Shown here: in pieces, positions 1 to 4,971 of the stretch | Layout of the letters: each line of letters opens with the position of its first letter | How positions within the stretch are numbered: position 1 is the stretch's first letter | Assembly (NCBI GenBank): GCA_007126855.1 | Contig: SLAK01000325.1 | Coordinates: forward strand, 1 to 5,880 | Source of the DNA: Dehalococcoidia bacterium | Lineage (GTDB): Bacteria > Chloroflexota > Dehalococcoidia > Tepidiformales > Tepidiformaceae | Length of the DNA: 5,880 nt | Reading direction: 5' to 3' | The notes under the pieces: generated by a model | The model's input: the letters and a program-made list of their open reading frames with translations, nothing else | Databases searched by the model: none | Told to the model about the DNA's origin: nothing | Made by a program: the position numbers and the translations under genes

Positions 1-60
1 CTCGACGTTCATGGTGAAACACTTCGCCTGAAAGCCATCCGCACACAGGAGCCCCGCTGA
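1..60 (+). CDS. C-terminal end of an unidentified gene upstream of fliS (partial)
   Basis: Frame 1 is open from the left edge and ends in TGA at 58-60, giving 19 residues that finish LKAIRTQEPR. The stop overlaps the first base of the fliS ATG (TGATG), an arrangement typical of translationally coupled operon genes, and this is the main reason for calling it. The 19 residues are too few to identify a family. They do not look like the C-terminus of flagellin or the FliD cap protein, the usual genes before fliS. A competing possibility is the short frame-2 tail ending at base 31 (TGA at 29-31), which would leave a 28-bp gap before fliS. Confidence 0.4.
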   Translation, partial: LDVHGETLRLKAIRTQEPR

Positions 61-470
61 TGACCTACAAAGGCGTCAACGCCTACAAAACCTCAACCGT
101 TAACACCGCCGACCCTGTCACGCTGGTCTCGATGCTCTACGATGGCGCCACCAGGGCCATCCGCAAAGCCCGTCTCCACCACGAAAACGGCAACCGCGAA
201 GGCTTCTACAGCGAAACTGAGCGCACATCGCTCATCCTTGGCGAGCTGCTCGCCGCCCTGGACATGGAGCAGGGCGACCTTCCCCGGACACTCTCCGGCA
301 TCTACACCTACTGCATGGCCCGCCTCACCGAATGCACCTTCGACGAACCCTCCAACCTTGACGAAGTCGAGCGCCACATCAGCCGCATCGCGAACTCCTG
401 GAAGACCGTTGCCGCAGGCATTCGCTCCGGGAATGCCGGGATGTCCATGGCCGAGGGAGCCAGCGCGTGA
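60..470 (+). CDS. fliS: Flagellar secretion chaperone FliS
   Basis: FliS is a small cytoplasmic helical-bundle chaperone. It binds the C-terminal helix of flagellin, stops premature polymerisation and delivers flagellin to the flagellar type III export gate. The 136-residue product has the usual family length. It begins with the typical N-terminal pattern: a YKTSTV stretch at residues 9-14, then DPVTLVSMLYDGA at 18-30, matching the family signature of a proline-valine-x-leu helix followed by MLYDGA. Further amphipathic helices follow (SLILGELLAALDME near 57-70, LPRTLSGIYTYC at 74-85), and a Trp at 114 sits where the last helix carries one. The ATG has a good AGGAG at 47-51, eight bases upstream. 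The gene overlaps its downstream neighbour by four bases (GTGA), so the two are very probably co-translated. Family assignment is confident. Confidence 0.93.
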   Translation: MTYKGVNAYKTSTVNTADPVTLVSMLYDGATRAIRKARLHHENGNREGFYSETERTSLILGELLAALDMEQGDLPRTLSGIYTYCMARLTECTFDEPSNLDEVERHISRIANSWKTVAAGIRSGNAGMSMAEGASA

Positions 471-802
471 ACGCCCCGCGAGAGCACGCCCGCGCCGCAT
501 ACCGCCTCGCCGAGCGCCAGCTCGCCTCGCTCCGCGATAACGACTTCGACGCATTCGACGCAGGGAGTGGCGAGCTCGAGGACGCCTATTCCGCCCTGCT
601 CCAGGCCGACCCCGCCACCTTCGACGACGAGACCCGGGCCCTCACCCGCGAGATCGTCCATGTCCAGCGCTCCATCACCCACGAGCTCGACCGGCTCATG
701 GACCAGGCCAGCGAGGCAATGGCCCTGCAGCGTCGCCGTCACGCCGTCTCCAGCGCCTACAACGCAGCCGCAAACCAGCCGGGCGCTCCACGCACTGCGT
801 GA
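467..802 (+). CDS. Small helical protein, probable FliT/FlgN-type flagellar chaperone
   Basis: The product has 111 residues and starts at a GTG at 467 that overlaps the fliS stop codon. A GGAG at 456-459, seven bases upstream, supports this start. It has no signal peptide or membrane segment. The sequence is predicted to be almost all helical: a charged helix at residues 3-23, an acidic segment around 24-44, a helix at 54-92, and a basic stretch RRRHAVSSAY at 89-98 near the end. FliT (export chaperone of the FliD cap) and FlgN (chaperone of the hook-filament junction proteins) are small, poorly conserved coiled proteins. FliT genes commonly follow fliS, and some end in a basic segment and a tyrosine like this one. 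The role is inferred from position, size and composition, not from a diagnostic motif. It could also be a lineage-specific flagellar protein of unknown function. Confidence 0.6.
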   Translation: MNAPREHARAAYRLAERQLASLRDNDFDAFDAGSGELEDAYSALLQADPATFDDETRALTREIVHVQRSITHELDRLMDQASEAMALQRRRHAVSSAYNAAANQPGAPRTA

Positions 803-960
803 ACAGGCGAGCGGAATCGTAACCGTTCTCCTACTCGGTATAGCCACCACAGCGTCAAGTTTTCCCAGCCCCATGTCGAAACTTACGGCAGAGCGCGCAA
901 ATCGGGGCAAACCCTGATAGGGCCACCCCCCGGCGCTACGTTCTTGCTGAGAAGAGAAGC
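803..960 (+). other. Intergenic leader before the sortase gene, possibly structured
   Basis: This 158-bp gap separates the fliS block from the sortase gene. It contains a 6-bp inverted repeat, AAGTTT at 857-862 and AAACTT at 879-884. It also holds a nested dyad: CGGGG at 903-907 pairs with CCCCG at 928-932, and inside it CCCT at 912-915 pairs with AGGG at 919-922. The nested dyad ends 28 bases before the sortase ATG. No U-tract follows either dyad, so they do not read as standard terminators. The sequence GGGCAAACC near 905-913 resembles one short conserved piece of the cyclic-di-GMP-I riboswitch, but the rest of that RNA is not apparent. I see no open frame here and no convincing promoter. 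Confidence 0.35.
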
Positions 961-1593
961 ATGGCGGAAACCAGATCCCGGCAGTCGAGCAACAAGCTTT
1001 CCACCCTCCTTTCGGTGGCGCTGGTGCTTGGTGTGGGCTTCGCCACCTGGTACGTCCTCGACTCCCGGGCAGGCGATTCGCAGGCAGCGGAACAACACGC
1101 CGATGCGCTCACGATGGCCGCCGAAACGCCGGCCGCACGCGAAGCCGCCCACCAGGGGCAGCGCACATTCCGGGCTGGCCTGCCCACCCGGGTGGTGGTT
1201 CCCTCCGCCGGCATCGACGCCCCCATCGAGGGGGTCGGCGTTGTCGAGCAGGGCGGCCAGGCAGCCTGGGAGACCTCGTGGACCGCGGTCGGCCATCACA
1301 TCGACTCTGCGCTGCCCGGTAGCCCGGGAAACCTCGTCCTCACCGGGCACGTGTCCGTGTCCAACCCGCAGCACTCTGCCTACTTCGCAACGCTCGACCG
1401 GGTGCAGCCCGGCGACGTCGTCGAAGTGCACTCCGGCGAGGCAGTCTTCCGCTACGAGATCGAAGAACTCAGGGTGGTGCCGCCCGACGCCACCGAGGTG
1501 CTGCGCGCAGACCACCGGTCACGCGTGACCCTCATCACCTGTACCCCGGACCTGGAAGATCGGCTGGTCGTCGTTGGACGGCTCGTCACCTGA
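961..1593 (+). CDS. Class D/F-type sortase (membrane-anchored cysteine transpeptidase)
   Basis: Sortases cut exported proteins at a C-terminal sorting signal and join them to the cell wall or to pilin subunits, on the outer face of the membrane. The 210-residue product starts with a short basic segment and one hydrophobic stretch at about residues 12-33 that should act as a signal anchor. A linker rich in Ala, Glu and Gln follows to about residue 70. The catalytic beta-barrel begins at TRVVVPSAGIDAPIEGVGV (76-94). The catalytic histidine is His130 in LTGHVS, the cysteine is Cys194 in TLITC, and the arginine is probably Arg201 in EDRLVVVGRL, so the triad is complete. Length and the TLITC motif fit class D, E or F enzymes; I do not choose between them. 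The ATG at 961 has only a weak AGAAGAGAAG purine run before it. No LPxTG-type substrate is encoded in the window, so the target is unknown. It lies between flagellar genes, 59 bases before flgM. Confidence 0.9.
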   Translation: MAETRSRQSSNKLSTLLSVALVLGVGFATWYVLDSRAGDSQAAEQHADALTMAAETPAAREAAHQGQRTFRAGLPTRVVVPSAGIDAPIEGVGVVEQGGQAAWETSWTAVGHHIDSALPGSPGNLVLTGHVSVSNPQHSAYFATLDRVQPGDVVEVHSGEAVFRYEIEELRVVPPDATEVLRADHRSRVTLITCTPDLEDRLVVVGRLVT

Positions 1594-1606
1594 GTCCGAT
1601 TGCGGC

Positions 1607-1628
1607 GCGTACGCCCGAAAGCGTACGC
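1607..1628 (+). repeat. Hairpin formed by two copies of the palindrome GCGTACGC
   Basis: GCGTACGC at 1607-1614 and again at 1621-1628 are separated by CCGAAA. Each 8-mer is its own reverse complement, so the pair can form one 8-bp stem with a 6-base loop in RNA. It can also act as two dyad operator half-sites 14 bp apart, centre to centre. It lies 13 bases after the sortase stop and 24 bases before the flgM start. There is no T-run after it, so it is not a standard intrinsic terminator. It might be an operator, an mRNA processing or stability element, or a weak attenuator setting flgM level relative to the sortase. The repeat is seen directly; the role is inference. Confidence 0.6.
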
Positions 1629-1652
1629 TGGCTACTGAAGATGGAGAGAGAC

Positions 1653-1940
1653 ATGAGCGTTCAGAGCACGAAAGGTCCGGGCCAGAGCGGGGCCGTGATC
1701 AAGCAGTTTCCGGCTGTCCGCGAAAAGGGCAATTCCTCCACCACACCTCCCGCGGAGCGTGCCGATTCCGCCGGCATCACCGAAAGCGCCCGCGAACTGT
1801 CGCGTGCAAAGGAGGCCGTCGAGGCTTCTCGCGATGTACGCGCCGAGAAAGTCAAAGCCCTTAAGGCCGCCATAGAAAACGGCACCTATGCTCCCGATCC
1901 AGAAGAAATCGCGCGGAAATTGCTGGACCGTGGTATCTAG
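1653..1940 (+). CDS. flgM: Anti-sigma-28 factor FlgM
   Basis: FlgM binds the flagellar sigma factor FliA (sigma-28) in the cytoplasm and blocks late flagellar promoters until the hook-basal body is complete, when FlgM is exported through it. The 95-residue product has the usual FlgM length. The N-terminal half is polar and probably disordered (Ser, Thr, Pro and Gln rich to about residue 40). The C-terminal half carries the sigma-binding signature: a helix with RAEKVKALKAAIENGTY at 63-79, then PDPEEIARKLL at 81-91, the classic pattern of VxxLKxxIxxGxYxxDxxxIAxxLL. I chose the ATG at 1653 because GGAGAGA at 1643-1649 sits well upstream of it. An in-frame ATG at 1641 would add four residues but has no good ribosome binding site. 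The gene lies 59 bases after the sortase gene on the same strand and may share its transcript. A strong hairpin follows. Confidence 0.92.
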   Translation: MSVQSTKGPGQSGAVIKQFPAVREKGNSSTTPPAERADSAGITESARELSRAKEAVEASRDVRAEKVKALKAAIENGTYAPDPEEIARKLLDRGI

Positions 1941-1994
1941 GCAAGTTCCCTTGCGGTAATCGCGCCGCGCGGCTCAGCGTTTTCTCGCCACCAC

Positions 1995-2023
1995 CGGGGG
2001 AGACTCCTGATTCGTCTCCCCCG
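1995..2023 (+). terminator. Hairpin terminator after flgM
   Basis: CGGGGGAGAC at 1995-2004 pairs perfectly with GTCTCCCCCG at 2014-2023, giving a 10-bp stem and a 9-base loop. The following bases, TCCCTGTTCTTA, are pyrimidine-rich but not a clean U-tract. It starts 54 bases after the flgM stop and ends before the regulator leader, a suitable place to end the flagellar/sortase transcript. A small GCAAG/CTTGC hairpin (1941-1954) directly after the flgM stop is too short to be the terminator alone. Confidence 0.72.
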
Positions 2024-2036
2024 TCCCTGTTCTTAC

Positions 2037-2091
2037 GATGTTCTCAACGGCTTCGCGCTCCCAGGTCCAGCAGCCGCCCACGGAGAACATC
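2037..2091 (+). promoter_or_regulatory. 9-bp inverted repeat flanking the regulator leader and touching its ribosome binding site
   Basis: GATGTTCTC at 2037-2045 is the exact reverse complement of GAGAACATC at 2083-2091, with 37 bases between. The right arm overlaps the Shine-Dalgarno GGAG (2082-2085) of the regulator gene starting at 2096. In RNA the pairing would hide the ribosome binding site. In DNA the arms, 46 bp apart centre to centre, could be paired binding sites for a dimeric winged-helix protein, perhaps the gene's own product. The symmetry is seen directly; either function is inference. Confidence 0.5.
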
Positions 2092-2095
2092 ATTC

Positions 2096-2797
2096 ATGCC
2101 AAGTATCCTTGCGATCGTCAACGGCACCCCGCCAGCCCTCGAAGGCGCGTCGGTTTCTGGCCCCGGTTTGCTGGTGGAACGCCGGTCCAGCCCCCGGGGC
2201 GCGCTGGACACCGCTGACAGCACCCTGTACGACCTGCTTGTCCTGGCCGGCTTCCCCATTGAAACCCAGCAGGAGATAGCAACCACCTTCCAGGAACGCC
2301 ACCGCTGGCGGTTGGTGCCCGTGCTCTATGTGCTGGACCCCGCGGCGCCCGGCCTCATCATCCCCGCCTCCTATCGCCCCGAGCTGGACGGCATTGTGCG
2401 CGGGCGTTTCGGTGACGCCGCTGTCGAAGCCCGCATACGGCAGCTTGCTCGCGAAGGCGTTGCCAGCGCCAACTTTGTCGTCGCTGGCCCCTTCGAGCTC
2501 GATCCCGTCCGCGGACGGCTTTCGTGCGATGACCTGGCTATCGAGCTGACCGAGCGTGAAGCCGAGATCATGGCTGTGCTCCTCGAACGCCTCAACGATA
2601 CCGTCAGCGCCTCCGAGATCATCGAGCGTAGCTGGGGCGCCGTCGCCGACGACCGGCACCGGCAAATCCTGCGCCGCCATGTGTCGAACATCCGGCGCAA
2701 GCTCCATGCGCGCATCGGTGCCGCCGCGCTCCAGACTGTGCGGGGCTTTGGCTATCGAGTGAACGCCCCGGAAGACGCCGTCCCCCACGCCGGTTAG
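2096..2797 (+). CDS. OmpR-type winged-helix transcriptional regulator with degenerate receiver-like domain
   Basis: The product has 233 residues, normal for an OmpR/PhoB-type response regulator. The C-terminal part, from about residue 128 to 224, is a clear Trans_reg_C winged helix: a GPFELDPVRGRLSCDDLAIELTERE-type beta start, the TEREAEIMAVLL helix at 152-163, SASEIIERSWG at 171-181, the recognition helix RQILRRHVSNIRRKL at 189-203, and the wing TVRGFGYRV at 214-222. The N-terminal part (about 1-120) resembles a receiver in outline, with YDLLVLAGFP at 45-54 where the third beta strand and its loop would lie. The expected phospho-acceptor Asp after that strand is absent (Ala51-Gly52), and no conserved Lys is evident after LVPVLYVLDP. 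It therefore probably works without phosphorylation or senses something else. No histidine kinase is encoded nearby. GGAG at 2082-2085 lies ten bases before the ATG. Its targets are unknown. Confidence 0.82.
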   Translation: MPSILAIVNGTPPALEGASVSGPGLLVERRSSPRGALDTADSTLYDLLVLAGFPIETQQEIATTFQERHRWRLVPVLYVLDPAAPGLIIPASYRPELDGIVRGRFGDAAVEARIRQLAREGVASANFVVAGPFELDPVRGRLSCDDLAIELTEREAEIMAVLLERLNDTVSASEIIERSWGAVADDRHRQILRRHVSNIRRKLHARIGAAALQTVRGFGYRVNAPEDAVPHAG

Positions 2798-4554
2798 CGC
2801 CGGTAGGTTGGGTCGCTGGTGTCGATCCAGCAGCGCGAGAACCGGTCCTGGTAGCCGTCCGTGATATCCAGCGGGAAGTCCCGCACATAGGGCCACGACA
2901 GCGCCACCACCCGCTCCGACACCAGGTTCACGCCGGCGTTGATTTCCAGCAGCGCCCGCTGGATCTCGCGCCCCGTTTCCCGGCGCGAGTCCGTGTCGAA
3001 CTCTGCTCGCTGCGATTCGATCAGCGCGTCCAGGTCCTCGTCTCGAAGGGCGAAGCTGTTTTGCATCCCGGTGCTGTGGAAATACGGATAGACCCAGTCG
3101 TCCAGGTCCAGCCAGCCCGTGTCCGGCCCGGCAATCCACGGCGCGTCCCCCGCGAAATGCCGCTCCACCAGCTCGTTAATCGGCACCCACTCGAGCTGGA
3201 TTTCGATATCCAGCGCCTCCCAGACGTGCCGGGCAATTCTCGACCCAAGATGCAACTCTTCTTCCGAGGTCAGCTCCGCATGCAGCGTCAGCTTGGAGGG
3301 GACGTCGACGTCATCCGAACGCATCGCATCGAGCAGCGCCCGCGCATCAGCGATGTCCTGGTCGCGCCCGCCCGAGCCCAGCCGGTACCCCGGGAAGTCC
3401 GACAGTTCCGATTGTGAAAGCGCCCACTTCGTCACCGGCCAGCTCACCCATGCGTTCGGCTCCCCGGCACCCTGGAACAGCAACTCCACCAGCTCGCGCC
3501 GGTTCATTGCCACACTCAGCGCCGTCCGGAAGCGTGGGTCGTTGAACGGCGGCAGCGGCGTGTAGAAACGCATGCCGAAAAACATCGCATTGCCAATGTG
3601 CTGGCGCTGTAGCTGCGGGATCGCGTTCATCAGGCGGTCCGCCTGCACCGCGCCCAGGAACGCAACATCCAGTTCGCGGACCCGCAGCATCGCCTCAACG
3701 GTTGCGCTGTCCCTGGGCTCCACCAGGGTCACCCCGGCAACCTGTGGCCTGCCGCGGAACCAGTCGTCGTTCCGGGCCACGCTGGCGAAGTTGCGCTCGT
3801 CCCACTCGATCCAGGTGAATGGGCCGCTGCCAACCTGCCTGCTTGCGCCGAAAGCAGCTTCGCCCCGGTCGAACTCCGGCGGGACGATAAAGGCCCCCGG
3901 GTCCGCCAGCCGCGCCAGCGAACCGGCGAAGGGCTCGGTCGTCGTAATCACGATCTCTTCGTCCGAAGGCGTCTCAATGCTGTCGATAATGTCCCACCGT
4001 TGCCGCCTCACGAAGCTGCCGTCGCCGGCGATTTGCCGTTCCAGCGAATGGCGTACGTCGTCTGCGGTGACGCGCCTTCCCTCCACCGGGCTCCGGTCGT
4101 GCCACCGGGCGTCCGGGCGCAGGTGGAATACATAGGTTTCGTTGTCCGGCTGTTCGGGCATGCTTTCGGCCAGGTCCGGCTCCATCGCCGCCTCCGCCTG
4201 GTCGCGGTAACTCAGCAGACGGCTATAGACGAAGGCCTGCTGGCCATGCAGTGCACCTACCTGCGTCTTGTGCGGGTCGAACTGTCCATCGCTGAAAACA
4301 AAACCCGAAACCGTGAGCGGCGTCAGTGCCTCACCTTGCGGAGTAGGCGCCCTGTCATCGTCCGCTGGCTCCGGTGTGGGCGAAGCGGTTCCCTGCGCTG
4401 CTTGCTCCTCGCCGTCGTCGCGCTCCGAACTCCCTCCGCCGCAACCGGTCAGCGAAAGGCCCGCGAGCGCCGCCGCGGAAGCCCCGGCGCCAAGGAAACG
4501 CCGCCGCGTTAGCTTCTGTCCCGGTGTTGTTTTCCAGTCGTCGCGTGGTCGCAT
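2794..4554 (-). CDS. Family-5 ABC transporter substrate-binding lipoprotein (peptide/nickel type), Tat-exported
   Basis: This 586-residue protein is a solute-binding lipoprotein of the SBP_bac_5 family, which delivers oligopeptides, nickel chelates or similar solutes to an ABC importer at the outer face of the membrane. The N-terminus has a twin-arginine motif TRRRFLG at 16-22, a hydrophobic Ala/Leu core, and a lipobox LTGC ending at Cys38. This suggests folding before export and lipid anchoring. A low-complexity Asp/Glu/Pro linker follows to about residue 75. Family features include DARWHDRSPVEGRRVTADDV with its typical spacing, VGSGPFTWIEW in the central lobe, DPRFRTALSVAMNRRELVE, and a C-terminal lobe with a YPYFHSTG segment. 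The start ATG at 4554 has only a weak GAGCG upstream, but it gives a normal Tat signal. No permease or ATPase genes are adjacent, so the substrate cannot be inferred. The 3' end overlaps the convergent regulator gene by four bases. Confidence 0.9.
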   Translation of the reverse strand: MRPRDDWKTTPGQKLTRRRFLGAGASAAALAGLSLTGCGGGSSERDDGEEQAAQGTASPTPEPADDDRAPTPQGEALTPLTVSGFVFSDGQFDPHKTQVGALHGQQAFVYSRLLSYRDQAEAAMEPDLAESMPEQPDNETYVFHLRPDARWHDRSPVEGRRVTADDVRHSLERQIAGDGSFVRRQRWDIIDSIETPSDEEIVITTTEPFAGSLARLADPGAFIVPPEFDRGEAAFGASRQVGSGPFTWIEWDERNFASVARNDDWFRGRPQVAGVTLVEPRDSATVEAMLRVRELDVAFLGAVQADRLMNAIPQLQRQHIGNAMFFGMRFYTPLPPFNDPRFRTALSVAMNRRELVELLFQGAGEPNAWVSWPVTKWALSQSELSDFPGYRLGSGGRDQDIADARALLDAMRSDDVDVPSKLTLHAELTSEEELHLGSRIARHVWEALDIEIQLEWVPINELVERHFAGDAPWIAGPDTGWLDLDDWVYPYFHSTGMQNSFALRDEDLDALIESQRAEFDTDSRRETGREIQRALLEINAGVNLVSERVVALSWPYVRDFPLDITDGYQDRFSRCWIDTSDPTYRR

Positions 4555-4593
4555 ACGATCGCTCTAACGGCTCACAGGCTGAATGGCTGGCAC

Positions 4594-4600
4594 GGAGGTG
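4594..4600 (+). promoter_or_regulatory. Ribosome binding site fixing the pterin dehydratase start
   Basis: GGAGGTG sits four bases before the ATG at 4605. The reading frame is open well upstream into the divergent lipoprotein gene. This site, together with the family length, shows that translation begins at 4605. Confidence 0.8.
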
Positions 4601-4604
4601 CACT

Positions 4605-4889
4605 ATGGCGACCCGGATGACCGCTGCCGAGGTAACGGCAGCGCTGAGCGAACTCGATGGCTGGAGCCAGGATGGCGACCAGTCCATTCACCGCAAGTTC
4701 TCGTTCCCGGACCACATTGCCGCGATGGGCTTCGTGACCCGCGTTGCAATGGCCGCGGAGAAAATGAACCACCACCCGGATCTCCGCATCGTGTACAGCA
4801 ACGTCGACATAGCCCTCAGCACGCACGACGCAAACGGCGTCACGCAGAAGGATATCGAGCTGGCGCGCACGATTGATAGCTATTTGTAA
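4605..4889 (+). CDS. Pterin-4a-carbinolamine dehydratase (4a-hydroxytetrahydrobiopterin dehydratase)
   Basis: This cytosolic enzyme removes water from 4a-hydroxytetrahydropterin to give quinonoid dihydropterin. It thereby recycles the cofactor of aromatic amino acid hydroxylases; in some bacteria related proteins serve other pterin pathways. The 94-residue product has the family's normal length. It shows LDGW at 17-20, a helix with HIAAMGFVTRVAMAAEKMNHHPDL at 37-60 that carries the catalytic histidine pair His56-His57 followed by Pro58, and the strand VYSNVDIALSTHD at 63-75, ending in the conserved Thr-His-Asp. It then has GVTQKDIELARTID, the typical final helix. The active-site pattern is complete. 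The gene is divergent from the lipoprotein gene with a 50-bp gap, so promoters must overlap or lie inside the neighbour. No phenylalanine hydroxylase is seen in the window, so its physiological partner is unknown. It ends 29 bases before a shared hairpin. Confidence 0.92.
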   Translation: MATRMTAAEVTAALSELDGWSQDGDQSIHRKFSFPDHIAAMGFVTRVAMAAEKMNHHPDLRIVYSNVDIALSTHDANGVTQKDIELARTIDSYL

Positions 4890-4918
4890 GCCTATGCGCC
4901 CCGGGCGTTCCAGCAAAA

Positions 4919-4943
4919 GAGGGGGTTCACCCGGAACCCCCTC
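4919..4943 (-). terminator. Intrinsic terminator between convergent genes
   Basis: GAGGGGGTTC at 4919-4928 pairs perfectly with GAACCCCCTC at 4934-4943, a 10-bp stem with a 5-base loop. Read on the minus strand the stem is followed directly by TTTTGCTGG, the right shape for an intrinsic terminator of the ferredoxin gene, whose stop lies 28 bases before the stem. On the plus strand it lies 29 bases after the pterin dehydratase stop but has no good U-tract, so it may serve both genes unequally. Confidence 0.85.
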
Positions 4944-4971
4944 ATGTTGACCTGCCTCGGTTCGGCCTGGC

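Noticed and set aside
855..882. Sigma-28-like promoter (TCAAGTTT followed by GTCGAAAC) upstream of the sortase
   Set aside because: The -10-like half matches the GCCGATAA consensus poorly and the spacing is off by a base, so it is not better than chance in this gap.
93..910. Long minus-strand reading frames opposite fliS and its neighbour
   Set aside because: They are shadows produced by GC-rich codon bias, lack family features, and lie opposite genes with clear homology and ribosome binding sites.
1964..1973. Palindrome GCCGCGCGGC after flgM
   Set aside because: A self-complementary GC decamer with no loop is expected by chance in DNA of this composition, and a much better hairpin follows it.
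2090..3139. A 349-codon minus-strand frame across the regulator and the 3' part of the lipoprotein gene
   Set aside because: It overlaps two well-supported genes in another frame or strand and its product is low-complexity Gly/Ala/Arg sequence without a recognisable domain.
4530..4559. Promoter TTTTCC-18-TACGAT for the pterin dehydratase gene
   Set aside because: Both hexamers match the housekeeping consensus weakly, and the -10 overlaps the start codon of the divergent gene. Not enough to annotate.
4374..4604. N-terminal extension of the pterin dehydratase frame
   Set aside because: The added residues are Arg/Pro-rich shadow of the lipoprotein signal region. The family length and the GGAGGTG before 4605 fix the start there.
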